Assembly (NCBI RefSeq): GCF_017814975.1
Contig: NZ_JAGIQA010000014.1
Location: 124,001-188,000, forward strand
Source of the DNA: Cupriavidus consociatus
GTDB taxonomy: Bacteria > Pseudomonadota > Gammaproteobacteria > Burkholderiales > Burkholderiaceae
Length of the DNA stretch: 64,000 nt
Direction: 5' to 3'
Under the pieces are notes generated by a model. That model did not search any database and was not told the DNA's origin. It worked only from the letters and a program-made list of their open reading frames with translations. Positions 1 through 8,282 of this stretch are shown here, in pieces. The position numbers and the translations under genes were made by a program. Every line of letters starts with the position of its first letter. Position 1 is the first letter of the stretch.

Positions 1-270
1 GGACAGGATGGTGTCGCCATAGCCGTTCTCGAGTGCGTCGATGGCCACGGAGACGTAGTCGCCGGCCTGCACTTCGAGTTCGCCCTGGTCGTTCAGGAAC
101 TCCTCCACCGGCACAAATGCCTCGGACTTGAGGCCGGCGTTGACGACCACGAAGTTGTGGTCGATGCGCACGACTTCAGCGGAAATCACTTCGCCAGCCT
201 TCATATTGGAGCGGGCGATCGATTCCTCGAACAGTGCGGCAAAGGATTCGTTAGTTTGCAGGTCGGACAT
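1..270 (-). CDS. rpsA: 30S ribosomal protein S1, N-terminal part (partial at window edge)
   Basis: The reverse strand from 270 down to the window edge reads MSDLQTNESFAALFEESIAR followed by an S1-type OB fold beginning (GEVISAEVVRVDHNFVVVNAGLKSEAFVP). This is the N-terminus of ribosomal protein S1, which helps the 30S subunit bind mRNA. Only about 90 codons are inside the window and the gene continues to the left. It lies 146 bp downstream of cmk on the same strand, the usual cmk-rpsA arrangement in proteobacteria. The ATG at 268-270 is the only good start. The identification is firm from the N-terminal sequence and the neighbourhood. Confidence 0.95.
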   Translation of the reverse strand, partial: MSDLQTNESFAALFEESIARSNMKAGEVISAEVVRIDHNFVVVNAGLKSEAFVPVEEFLNDQGELEVQAGDYVSVAIDALENGYGDTILS

Positions 271-416
271 AAACGTAAGGTGAAATCCGCAGTACGCTGG
301 CCGGCGCGACTATCGCGCTCAGTCTGCCAGTGCAGCGGGGTCAGGTTTGACAAAAGCCAGCTTCGGGCCGATCAGGCAGGTCCGGGCTGGCGCCATCGGG
401 TGCGGGCGAGGTCCGT

Positions 417-1109
417 TCACTTATCATGCGCCCGATGCATTGATGCACCGGACCGCACAGCGGCAAACCACTCCAGCACCTGCGCCACTGCCTGATCCAC
501 CGTCATGTCGGAGGTATCGAGCAGCTTTGCATCCTCGGCGGGACGCAGCGGTGCGGCCGCGCGGTTGCGATCCCGCGCGTCGCGCGCCTCAAGGTCACGC
601 AAAAGGTCTTCGATATTAGCAGAAATTCCCTTATCAATCAATTGTTTATAGCGCCTGCGAGCACGCGCTTCAACACTTGCCGTGAGGAACACTTTCAGCT
701 GGGCGTCCGGAAAGATCACCGTGCCCATGTCACGGCCATCGGCCACCAGGCCGGGCAGCTTGCGGAAGTCACGCTGCAGCTGGGTCAGCGCGTCGCGCAC
801 CGGCTGGTGCACGGCAATGGCCGAGGCGCGGTTGCCGATGGCCTCGGCCCGGATCGCCAGGCTGACTTCCTCTCCCTGCAGCCAGACCCTGTCGGGGCCG
901 AACTTCACTTCAAGGCGGGAGGCGACCTTTGCCAGGGTGTCCACGTCGGCCAGGTCAACGCCGGCACGATCGCTGGCCAACGCCACCAGGCGGTACAGGG
1001 CCCCGCTGTCGAGCAGGTGGAAGCCCACCGCATCGGCGACCTTGTGCGCGACCGTGCCCTTTCCCGACGCGGTCGGCCCGTCAATGGTGATGACGTTGAC
1101 GATAGTCAT
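417..1109 (-). CDS. cmk: Cytidylate kinase
   Basis: The 230-residue product phosphorylates CMP and dCMP with ATP in cytoplasmic pyrimidine nucleotide metabolism. The P-loop is near the N-terminus ([17 protein letters not shown], residues 9-25). The CMP-binding region includes [13 protein letters not shown], and the lid region carries [15 protein letters not shown] and [10 protein letters not shown]. The length is normal for the family. The gene sits between aroA and rpsA as in many beta- and gamma-proteobacteria. Here, however, a plus-strand DUF2061 gene and its promoter lie between aroA and cmk, so cmk probably has its own promoter or relies on read-through antisense to that gene. Confidence 0.97.
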   Translation of the reverse strand: MTIVNVITIDGPTASGKGTVAHKVADAVGFHLLDSGALYRLVALASDRAGVDLADVDTLAKVASRLEVKFGPDRVWLQGEEVSLAIRAEAIGNRASAIAVHQPVRDALTQLQRDFRKLPGLVADGRDMGTVIFPDAQLKVFLTASVEARARRRYKQLIDKGISANIEDLLRDLEARDARDRNRAAAPLRPAEDAKLLDTSDMTVDQAVAQVLEWFAAVRSGASMHRAHDK

Positions 1110-1137
1110 TGGTTATGAAACTCAAAGAAACGATTTA

Positions 1138-1166
1138 TTGTTAAAACAACTGAGAATCATTATTAT
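1138..1166 (+). promoter_or_regulatory. Predicted sigma-70 promoter of the DUF2061 gene
   Basis: TTGTTA at 1138-1143 and TATTAT at 1161-1166 are separated by exactly 17 bp, which puts a start near 1173 and gives an untranslated leader of about 60 nt before the ATG at 1235. The stretch is strikingly AT-rich compared with the flanking coding DNA. A Fur-like box overlaps the spacer and the -10 element. The hexamer matches are read directly; promoter function is inference. Confidence 0.6.
1152..1164 (+). promoter_or_regulatory. Fur-box-like operator over the promoter
   Basis: GAGAATCATTATT matches the 6-1-6 Fur core GATAATcATTATC at 11 of 13 positions, and further ATT-type hexamers follow on the right. 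It lies between the -35 and -10 of the predicted DUF2061 promoter and covers part of the -10, as expected for an iron-responsive repressor site. It is also only about 43 bp upstream of the cmk start on the other strand. Iron control of the DUF2061 gene is inferred. Confidence 0.55.
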
Positions 1167-1234
1167 TTGATTCATGGCGCTTCGCCCCATTTGGCGGCAA
1201 GTACCCTCCAGTTTCAGTCGCGAGGCAATCTACC

Positions 1235-1471
1235 ATGGCAAAAACCCTGACGTTCGGCATCATGCACCTCGGCATCGCTTTCAGCGTGACGTATGCGCTG
1301 ACCGGCAGCATTGCCATCAGCGGTGCCGTCACGTTCATCGAACCGGCCGTCAATACCGTGGCCCACTACTTCTTCGATCGCTACTGGGAACGGCGCGAGC
1401 GCCGCCAGGCTGCTGCCAGCCGTGAAGCAATCAGCACCCCAGCCACGCCAGGCGATCTGGTCAGCGCGTAA
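1235..1471 (+). CDS. DUF2061 small membrane protein
   Basis: The 78-residue product fits the DUF2061 family of small predicted inner-membrane proteins. It has an N-terminal hydrophobic region ([18 protein letters not shown]), a second hydrophobic stretch ([21 protein letters not shown]) and a basic RYWERRERR tail. The family has no established biochemical function. The gene is transcribed against the surrounding supraoperon and its last 11 bases overlap the 3' end of aroA tail to tail. The upstream region has a 17-bp-spaced promoter with an overlapping Fur-like box, which suggests iron repression. The last 20 residues are probably unstructured. Confidence 0.85.
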   Translation: MAKTLTFGIMHLGIAFSVTYALTGSIAISGAVTFIEPAVNTVAHYFFDRYWERRERRQAAASREAISTPATPGDLVSA

Positions 1472-2765
1472 CGCCGGCAAACACGCTGAAGTAGTCCGGG
1501 AACGTCTTCGCCACGCAACCGGGATCGTTGATCCGCACCGGCAGCGGCCCGAACGCGGCCAGCGAGAAACACATCGCCATGCGATGGTCATCATAGGTGC
1601 CAATACCGTCGGCCGGGGTCTGCCAGGCGGGCGGCGGCGTCACACGCAGATAGTCAGCCCCTTCTTCCACGACTGCGCCCAGCTTGCGCAGTTCCGTAGC
1701 CATCGCCGCGATCCGGTCGGTTTCCTTGACGCGCCAGCTGGCGATATTGGTCAGCGTGGTGGTGCCTTCGGCAAACAGCGCAGCCACCGCCAGGGTCATG
1801 GCCGCGTCGGGAATGTGGTTGCAGTCCAGCTCGATGCCGTGCAGGCGGCCGTCGTCCCGTTCCGTACCGCGCACTTCGATCCAGTTGTCCCCAGCCATGA
1901 TGTTGGCGCCCATGCGGTTGAGCGCATCGGCGAAGCGCACATCGCCCTGGATGCTGGCCATGCCTACGCCCTCGACCCGCACCGGGCCGCCGCCGATCGC
2001 ACCGGCCGCCAGGAAATACGATGCGGAGGACGCATCGCCCTCCACATAGATTTCGCCGGGTGACTGGTAGGCCGCGCCGGCTTGCAGCACGAAGCGCTCC
2101 CAGCCGTGCCGCTCGACCTGGATGCCGAAACGCGCCAGCAGGTTCAGCGTGATCGCGATATAGGGCTTGGAAATCAGCTCGCCCACCACCTCGATCTCGA
2201 TCCGGCCGCTGTCGCTTTGCGCCATCGGCAGGCTCATCAGCAGCGCGGTCAGGAACTGGCTCGACACATCGCCGCGCACGCGGATCGGGGCGTCGATGCG
2301 GATGCCGGCCGGCTGGATATGCAGCGGCGGGAAGCCTTCATTGCCAAGGTAGTCGATCACCGCGCCGACCTGGCGCAGGCCGTCGACCAGGTCGCCGATC
2401 GGCCGCTCGTGCATGCGCGGCACGCCCGACAGCTTGTAGCTGCCGCCCTGCAGGGCCAGCGCGGCCGTGAGCGGGCGGATCGCCGTGCCGGCGTTGCCCA
2501 TGAACAGCTCGGCCGACTTGTTCGGGAAATTGCCGCCCGCGCCAGTCACGATGTAATCGGCGCCATCCTGCCGCCACGCCACGCCCAGCGTGCGCAGCGC
2601 CTGCAGCATCACGCGGGTGTCGTCGGAATCGAGCAGGTCGCGCACGCGGGTTTCGCCGGTGGCCAGCGCGGCCAGCAGCAGCACGCGGTTGGAGATGCTT
2701 TTCGAGCCCGGCAGCCGCACGGTGCCGGTGGCGCGGGTCAGGGGGCCAAGCGTCAGGTGTTCCAT
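1461..2765 (-). CDS. aroA: 3-phosphoshikimate 1-carboxyvinyltransferase (EPSP synthase)
   Basis: This enzyme joins shikimate-3-phosphate and phosphoenolpyruvate in the sixth step of the shikimate pathway. The product from the ATG at 2765 is 434 residues, the usual size. The phosphate-binding [10 protein letters not shown] is near the N-terminus and the [10 protein letters not shown] loop is of the class I type. [20 protein letters not shown] and YDDHRMAM carry further active-site residues. An in-frame ATG at 2840 would add 25 residues without family similarity, so the shorter form is preferred. The gene follows tyrA in the supraoperon, and its 3' end overlaps the convergent DUF2061 gene by 11 bp. 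Confidence 0.96.
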   Translation of the reverse strand: MEHLTLGPLTRATGTVRLPGSKSISNRVLLLAALATGETRVRDLLDSDDTRVMLQALRTLGVAWRQDGADYIVTGAGGNFPNKSAELFMGNAGTAIRPLTAALALQGGSYKLSGVPRMHERPIGDLVDGLRQVGAVIDYLGNEGFPPLHIQPAGIRIDAPIRVRGDVSSQFLTALLMSLPMAQSDSGRIEIEVVGELISKPYIAITLNLLARFGIQVERHGWERFVLQAGAAYQSPGEIYVEGDASSASYFLAAGAIGGGPVRVEGVGMASIQGDVRFADALNRMGANIMAGDNWIEVRGTERDDGRLHGIELDCNHIPDAAMTLAVAALFAEGTTTLTNIASWRVKETDRIAAMATELRKLGAVVEEGADYLRVTPPPAWQTPADGIGTYDDHRMAMCFSLAAFGPLPVRINDPGCVAKTFPDYFSVFAGVTR

Positions 2766-2862
2766 GGTCTCGGTAGGCGCCGGGGCGCCTCGGTAAGGCA
2801 AATTCAGCAGTTCAGTCGCGCTGCGGCTGCTTGCCGCCATCGCGCTGGCTTTTGGTTCGATA

Positions 2863-3762
2863 TCAGGGTTCGGTATTGTTGCTGCCCGCGGCGCGGTCGG
2901 CGCCCCAGGCCAGCCGGGTCTTGCTGGCGCGCGTGAAGATACGCTCGAGCGCGTCGCCGTCGCCCTTCTCGATCTGCGTCTTCAGGTGCGCGAGCACCGA
3001 CTGGTAGGTATTCAGTTCACGCAGCAGCGCATCCCGGTTGGCTACGCAGATGTCGCGCCACATTTCCGGCGACGAGCCCGCGATGCGCGTGAAATCGCGG
3101 AACCCGCCGCCGGCGAAATCCAGCTTCAGCGCGGCGTCTTCGGCGTTGGCCACCTGCGCCACCAGCGCGTACGACAGCACGTGCGGCAGGTGGCTGACCG
3201 ATGCGAACACCGCGTCGTGCTGCACCGCCGACATCACGTGGCACTGTGCGCCGGCTTGCTCCCACATCGCGCGGACTGCCGCGACGTCGTCGCGCGTGTT
3301 TTCCTGCAGCGGGCACAGCACGGTTTTCTTGCCGACGTACAGGTCGGCGAGCGCGGCTTCCACGCCGTTGAGCTCGCGCCCGGCAATCGGGTGCGCCGGC
3401 ACGAACTGCGCGACCTTGTCGCCCAGTGCGGTCTTTGCCGCCATGATCACATCGGACTTGGTACTGCCCGCATCGGTGACGATGGTGCCAGGCCCCAGGT
3501 GCGGCTCCAGCGCATGCAGCAGCGCAAAGTTCTGCGCCACCGGCGCGCACAGCACGATCAGGCTGGCGCCGCGCGCGGCATCGGCGAGCGTTGCCGCTTC
3601 GTCGATCACGCCAAGGTCCAGCGCCTTCTGCAGCGACGCGGGCGAGCGGCCCACGCCGACCACCGTGCCCGCCACGCCGGCACGCTTGAGCGCCAGCGCG
3701 AGCGAGCCGCCGATCAGGCCGACGCCGACAATGACAACACGGGGAAAATGCAAAGCACTCAC
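2863..3762 (-). CDS. tyrA: Prephenate dehydrogenase
   Basis: The product oxidatively decarboxylates prephenate in tyrosine synthesis (some homologues also use arogenate). A Rossmann fold opens the protein ([17 protein letters not shown]) and the catalytic region includes [10 protein letters not shown]. The preferred start is GTG at 3762 (VSALHFPRV), placing the Rossmann fold right after the N-terminus and giving about 299 residues. A TTG at 3810 in the same frame would add 16 poorly conserved residues. Neither start has a strong ribosome-binding site, so the start is uncertain. The gene lies between hisC and aroA in the conserved order and has no chorismate mutase fusion; that activity is on PheA. 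Confidence 0.93.
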   Translation of the reverse strand: MSALHFPRVVIVGVGLIGGSLALALKRAGVAGTVVGVGRSPASLQKALDLGVIDEAATLADAARGASLIVLCAPVAQNFALLHALEPHLGPGTIVTDAGSTKSDVIMAAKTALGDKVAQFVPAHPIAGRELNGVEAALADLYVGKKTVLCPLQENTRDDVAAVRAMWEQAGAQCHVMSAVQHDAVFASVSHLPHVLSYALVAQVANAEDAALKLDFAGGGFRDFTRIAGSSPEMWRDICVANRDALLRELNTYQSVLAHLKTQIEKGDGDALERIFTRASKTRLAWGADRAAGSNNTEP

Positions 3763-3867
3763 GATTTCAGGCCCGACGGGCAGTGGCTCGGCCAGGCCGA
3801 GCGATAACAAAAAGGTACGGCGCCAGGCACACCGGCCCGGCGTGAATCGGCGCGATTGTAGCGGGGC

Positions 3868-4995
3868 TTACGCCAGCGCCCGCTCCAGTGCCGCAATGAA
3901 GGCAGCGTTTTCCTCGGGCAGGCCGACAGTCACGCGCAGCCAGCGCGGCAGGTTGTAATTGCCCACCGGGCGCACGATCACGCCCTGCTTCAGCAAGGCC
4001 ACGTTGATACGCGCGCCGGCACCGTCGTCGTCGCCGACGCGGACCAGCATGAAGTTGCCCGAAGACGGCACGTACTCCAGGCCGAGCCGGTCGAAGCCCT
4101 CGACCAGTTGCGCCTTGCCCGCACGGTTCAGCTCCGCGCTGCGGCGCAGGAACTCGGCATCCCCGAGCGCCGCGGTCGCCGCGGCCTGCGCCACGCTGTT
4201 GACATTGAATGGCTGGCGGATGCGGTTAAGCAGATCGGTCAGTGCCGGCTGCGCCACGGCGTAGCCGATGCGCAGCCCTGCCAGGCCATACGCCTTGGAA
4301 AAGGTGCGCGACACCATCAGGTTGGGATAGCGGCGCACCCACTCGATCGAATCGTATTGCTGGTCGGCATCCAGGTATTCGTTGTAGGCCTCGTCCAGCA
4401 CCACCACCACGTTCGGCGGCACCGCCCGCAGGAAGGCCTCGATCTGTGCAGCCGGCAGGAAGGTGCCGGTGGGATTGTTCGGGTTGGCGATAAAGACCAG
4501 CCGGGTATCCGGCGCGATCGCGGCGCCCATGGCATCGAGATCGTGGCCGTAGTCGCGTGCCGGCACTTCGATGGCCCGGGCGCCGATCTCCTGTGTCGCC
4601 AGCGCATAGACCGCGAACGAGTACTCGGCATAGACGATCGACTGGCCGGGCTCAACCAGCGCATGCGCCGCCAGCTCGAGGATATCGTTGCTGCCGTTGC
4701 CCAGCGTAAGCCAGTCCTCCGGCACCCCGAAACGCGCCGACAGCGCGGCCTTCAGCGCAAAGCAGTTCGAATCGGGATAGCGCCCCAAGTCGGCCACGGC
4801 GGCAGCGACGGCGCGCTGCGCCGCCACCGGCATGCCCAGCGGATTCTCGTTGGAGGCGAGCTTGACGATGCCGGCCTCGTCCAGGCCGAACTCGCGCGCG
4901 ACTTCCGAAATCGGCTTGCCGGCCACGTACGGCGAGATCGCCCGCACATAGTCCGGCCCAAACACCGTGCCGCCATGCTTACCCTGCTCTGCCAT
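3868..4995 (-). CDS. hisC: Histidinol-phosphate/aromatic aminotransferase
   Basis: This is a PLP-dependent class I/II aminotransferase of 375 residues. It has the SNENPLG entry motif, GNGSNDILE, the NPNNPTG motif, DEAYNEYL, and the PLP-lysine motif SRTFSKAYGLAGLRIGY. Members at this position of the supraoperon are thought to transaminate aromatic keto acids as well as histidinol phosphate, which fits its place between pheA and tyrA. A strong ribosome-binding site (AAGGAGACAAG) precedes the ATG at 4995. A second hisC in a his operon elsewhere is likely, but that cannot be seen here. Confidence 0.94.
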   Translation of the reverse strand: MAEQGKHGGTVFGPDYVRAISPYVAGKPISEVAREFGLDEAGIVKLASNENPLGMPVAAQRAVAAAVADLGRYPDSNCFALKAALSARFGVPEDWLTLGNGSNDILELAAHALVEPGQSIVYAEYSFAVYALATQEIGARAIEVPARDYGHDLDAMGAAIAPDTRLVFIANPNNPTGTFLPAAQIEAFLRAVPPNVVVVLDEAYNEYLDADQQYDSIEWVRRYPNLMVSRTFSKAYGLAGLRIGYAVAQPALTDLLNRIRQPFNVNSVAQAAATAALGDAEFLRRSAELNRAGKAQLVEGFDRLGLEYVPSSGNFMLVRVGDDDGAGARINVALLKQGVIVRPVGNYNLPRWLRVTVGLPEENAAFIAALERALA

Positions 4996-5024
4996 CTTGT
5001 CTCCTTGCTCCGTTTGCGCTGGCC

Positions 5025-6173
5025 TTACTTGCTCGACGGATACGAGCCCAGCACCTTCAGGTAGGCCGCGTTGCGGCGCAGTTCGTCGATGGCGCGTGCC
5101 ACCGCCGGCTCATGCTGGTGCCCTTCGACGTCGACGTAGAAGTAGTACTCCCACGCACCGCTGCGCGCGGGACGCGACTCGAAGCGGCACATCGACACGC
5201 CGTTCTCGGCCAGCGGCGCGAGCAGCTGGTACACCGCGCCGGCCTTGTTCGGCACCGACAGGATCATCGAGGTCTGGTCGCTGCCCGACGGCTCGGTCTC
5301 ATAGCGGCCGATCACAGCGAAACGGGTGCGGTTGTGCGGATCATCCTGGATATGCGTGCGCACCAGGTGCAGGTGGTAGCGGTTGGCGGCGGATTCGCCG
5401 GCGATCGCCGCGACGGTCGGGTCCTCGCTGGCCATGCGCGCGGCCTCGGCATTGCTCGATACCGCCTGGCGCTCCAGGTGCGGATAGTTGGCGGTCAGCC
5501 AGTGCTGGCACTGCGCCAGGGCCTGCGCATGCGCGCGCACCACGGTCACGCCCTTCATGTCGGGCGTGGACGCCATCAGGTTGTGGTGTACCTTCAGCGC
5601 GATCTCGCCGCTGATCTTCAGCGACGTCTGCAGAAACAGGTCGAGCGTGCGCGACACCGCGCCCTCGGTCGAGTTTTCCACCGGCACCACGCCGTATTCG
5701 ACCGTGCCAGCCTCCACCGCACGGAACACTTCGTCGATGCTGGGGCAAGGCACGCCGCTCACTTCATGACCGAAGTGCGCATACAGCGCCTGTTCCGAGA
5801 ACGTGCCGGCCGGGCCCAGGAAAGCGACTTCCAGCGGCTTCTCGAGCCCGCGGCAGGCGGACATCACCTCGCGCCAGATCGCGGCCACGCTCTCGCCCAG
5901 CAACGGTCCCGGGTTGGCGCCCTGCACCTTGCGGATGACCTGCAGCTCGCGCTCCGGGCGGAACACGGGCGCGCCGTACTTCTTCTTGACCTCGCCCACC
6001 TCGAGCGCAAGCCTGGCCCGACGGTTCAGCATGGCCAGCAGTTCGCGGTCCACCGTGTCGATCTGCTCGCGCAGCGGCGCCAGCTCGACCGACAGATTGC
6101 GTTCGGCATCGCTCAGGTGGTTGCCGTTGGGCTGCGTCTCCTCGTGCGCAGGGATGCTGTCTTGACTTGTCAT
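5025..6173 (-). CDS. pheA: Bifunctional chorismate mutase/prephenate dehydratase (P-protein)
   Basis: The 382-residue product converts chorismate to prephenate and then phenylpyruvate. After about 30 non-conserved residues an AroQ-type chorismate mutase domain spans about residues 33-115 (LREQIDTVDRELLAMLNRRA, EVGEVKKKYG). The dehydratase domain follows (AFLGPAGTFSEQAL, VPVENSTEGAV), and then a C-terminal ACT domain (SMILSVPNKAGAVYQLL, ESRPARSGAWEYYFYVDVEGH) that normally gives phenylalanine feedback inhibition. The ESRP motif is intact. It is 29 bp upstream of hisC and about 100 bp downstream of serC. Confidence 0.97.
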   Translation of the reverse strand: MTSQDSIPAHEETQPNGNHLSDAERNLSVELAPLREQIDTVDRELLAMLNRRARLALEVGEVKKKYGAPVFRPERELQVIRKVQGANPGPLLGESVAAIWREVMSACRGLEKPLEVAFLGPAGTFSEQALYAHFGHEVSGVPCPSIDEVFRAVEAGTVEYGVVPVENSTEGAVSRTLDLFLQTSLKISGEIALKVHHNLMASTPDMKGVTVVRAHAQALAQCQHWLTANYPHLERQAVSSNAEAARMASEDPTVAAIAGESAANRYHLHLVRTHIQDDPHNRTRFAVIGRYETEPSGSDQTSMILSVPNKAGAVYQLLAPLAENGVSMCRFESRPARSGAWEYYFYVDVEGHQHEPAVARAIDELRRNAAYLKVLGSYPSSK

Positions 6174-6276
6174 TGTATGAATCCGGTGGGCCGCCGGGGC
6201 GCGGCGGCCGGGGAAAAACCTGTCCGCGCCAGCCTGCGCGCGCGATGGCGCGCCGGCTGTGCCGCGGGCACGCGCC

Positions 6277-7434
6277 TCAGGCCGAGGTGCGTTCGAACTC
6301 GCGCATGAAATCGATCAGTGCCGTCACGCCTTCCAGCGGCATCGCGTTGTAGATGCTGGCGCGCATGCCGCCCACGGTCTTGTGTCCCTTGAGCTGCACC
6401 AGGCCATTGGCGCGTGCCTGCGCCAGGAAGGCATCATTGCGCGATTCATCACCGAGGAAGAACGGCACGTTCATGCGCGAACGGCAGCTCGGATCGATCT
6501 CATTGCGGTAGAAGTCGCTCTGGTCCAGGAAATCGTACAGCGCGGTAGCCTTGGCGATGTTGCGCTGCTCGATCGCCGGGACGCCGCCCTGGCGCTTGAG
6601 CCATTTGAAGACCAGCCCGGCGATGTAGATGGCGTACGTTGGCGGCGTGTTGTACATCGAGTTGTGCTCCGCCACCTGGCGCCAGTTGAATGCCGACGGG
6701 CACAGCGGATGCGCGTGGCCAAGCAGGTCTTCGCGCACGATCACGATGGTGACGCCGGCCGGGCCGATATTCTTTTGCGCGCCGCCGTAGACCACTTGCA
6801 CGCGCGACCAATCGATCGGGCGCGACAGGATATGGCTGGAAGCGTCGGCCACCACCACACGCTTGCCCTTGACCTGGCCGATATCGGGAATCTCCTGGAA
6901 CTCGACGCCAACGATGGTTTCGTTGGTGCACAGGTGCACGTATGCAGCGTCATCCGACAGTTTCCAGCCGGCAACGGCGGGAATTCGGTGGAATTTCTCC
7001 GCCTCGTTGGACGCGGCGATATTGACCGCGCCGTAGCGGCGCGCTTCCTGCTCGGTCTTGATCGACCAGGTGCCGGTGACGACGAAGTCGGCTTTGGGCT
7101 GATCGGCATTGCGCAGCCGCATCAGGTTCAGCGGCACAATGCCGTTTTCGCCAATGGCCCCGCCCTGCAGGAACAGCACGCGGAAATTGTCGGGGATATG
7201 CAGCAGCTCGCGCAGGTCGGCGATGGCTTCGTTGTGGATGCCCTCGAACTCGCGGCTGCGGTGGCTCATTTCCATCACCGAAACCCCGGTTCCGCGCCAT
7301 GACAGCATTTCCTCGGCAGCCTGTTGCAGCACTTCGGCCGGCAGCATGGCCGGGCCCGGGGAGAAGTTGTAGACGCGTTCGGCCAATGCACGCTGCATCA
7401 TGCCGGCAATTGCGGGATTCTGGGGATCGTTCAT
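6277..7434 (-). CDS. serC: Phosphoserine aminotransferase
   Basis: This PLP enzyme converts 3-phosphohydroxypyruvate to phosphoserine in serine synthesis and can act in pyridoxal phosphate synthesis. The 385-residue product shows the family opening [18 protein letters not shown], the LFLQGGA segment, and the PLP-lysine region [16 protein letters not shown]. Class-typical segments near the end include NVPFFL and [17 protein letters not shown] hairpin followed by five Ts ends about 12 nt upstream of the ATG at 7434 and no clear ribosome-binding site is visible, so initiation may be unusual or the start may be a later Met. Confidence 0.96.
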   Translation of the reverse strand: MNDPQNPAIAGMMQRALAERVYNFSPGPAMLPAEVLQQAAEEMLSWRGTGVSVMEMSHRSREFEGIHNEAIADLRELLHIPDNFRVLFLQGGAIGENGIVPLNLMRLRNADQPKADFVVTGTWSIKTEQEARRYGAVNIAASNEAEKFHRIPAVAGWKLSDDAAYVHLCTNETIVGVEFQEIPDIGQVKGKRVVVADASSHILSRPIDWSRVQVVYGGAQKNIGPAGVTIVIVREDLLGHAHPLCPSAFNWRQVAEHNSMYNTPPTYAIYIAGLVFKWLKRQGGVPAIEQRNIAKATALYDFLDQSDFYRNEIDPSCRSRMNVPFFLGDESRNDAFLAQARANGLVQLKGHKTVGGMRASIYNAMPLEGVTALIDFMREFERTSA

Positions 7435-7445
7435 GAGACGGGAAA

Positions 7446-7481
7446 GGAAAAATGGCTGCCGGAGTTACCCAAGCAGCCATT
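7446..7481 (-). terminator. Terminator-like hairpin just upstream of serC
   Basis: On the minus strand, a 9-bp stem (AATGGCTGC pairing with GCAGCCATT) with a 13-nt loop is followed by a T run. It could end transcription of the DUF2059 gene. Because it sits directly in front of serC, it would also lie in the leader of any serC transcript that starts upstream. The structure is read from sequence; termination or attenuation is inferred. Confidence 0.55.
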
Positions 7482-7605
7482 ATCCCTCAAACCCGCGCCC
7501 GGTTGGGCGTCCGGGGCCGGACCCCGGTGCGGCGCCGGCCCGCGCAAGGCGGCCGGCCCACGTAGCACTGCGACGCATTGCCTCAGGCGAACCCTGCGGC
7601 GAAGA

Positions 7606-8169
7606 TCACTTCGACGCGGCGGTGATTTCCTTCTCGGCGGCGTCGCGCATCGACTTGCCGACCTGCGGGCCGTACTTCTGCATCATCGAACCCCAGATCT
7701 CCTGGGTCGCCTTGCCCTGGTTGGCCATGAACTTCTGGCCGGTCGGCGACTTCAGGAACGTGGTCAGGTCCTTCAGTTCCTGCGTGGAGTAGTACTTGCC
7801 GAAGGCGTCGTAATGGGCCTGGATCGCATCCTTGCGGAACCCGTCGGTGTTGAATGCCGTGCCGGCGCCGTCGACCATGCGCTGGACCGCGCCGTTCTTC
7901 TTCAGCTTTTCAACCGCGGCCTGCTTTTGCTTGTCGCTCAAGGTCTTGTTCTCGACCAGAACCTGCTCCAGCACCAGCGGGGCTTCCTGCTTGGCACCTT
8001 GCTGCCAGTTTTCTGCCTGGCCCTTGACGGCCTGGTCAGCCTGCATGACGGAAAGCAGTTCCTTGATGGCAGCCGTCTTTTCCCCGTCCTGTGCATGGGC
8101 ATGCTGCGCCACCATGAAGGTCGGAACGAAAGCGGCCAGAACAGCGATACGTCGATAGGTTTTGAGCAT
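7606..8169 (-). CDS. DUF2059 domain periplasmic protein
   Basis: The 187-residue product has a signal peptide (MLKTYRRIAVLAAF to the QHAHA cleavage region, about residues 1-26). A helical DUF2059 domain follows; its C-terminal half includes DAFGKYYSTQELKDLTTFLKS and GQKFMANQGK. The function of this family is not established; it is usually predicted to be secreted to the periplasm. The gene sits between gyrA and serC on the same strand, 113 bp from gyrA. This is a position where a DUF2059 gene is often seen in Burkholderiales, as I recall. A terminator-like hairpin follows about 125 bp downstream. Confidence 0.88.
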   Translation of the reverse strand: MLKTYRRIAVLAAFVPTFMVAQHAHAQDGEKTAAIKELLSVMQADQAVKGQAENWQQGAKQEAPLVLEQVLVENKTLSDKQKQAAVEKLKKNGAVQRMVDGAGTAFNTDGFRKDAIQAHYDAFGKYYSTQELKDLTTFLKSPTGQKFMANQGKATQEIWGSMMQKYGPQVGKSMRDAAEKEITAASK

Positions 8170-8282
8170 TGTGACTCCCTGGTAAATACGTCCGTTTTAG
8201 TCCGGACAGCCGCAAGGCGAGTTCCGGCTGGCGTCCTGTTGTTGCAACAATTTACGTTTTAACGCGCGATGGGGCCAATTAG

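Noticed and set aside
1461-2840. Longer aroA start at 2840
   Set aside because: The added 25 residues are not conserved in character, and the ATG at 2765 directly precedes the typical EPSP synthase N-terminus.
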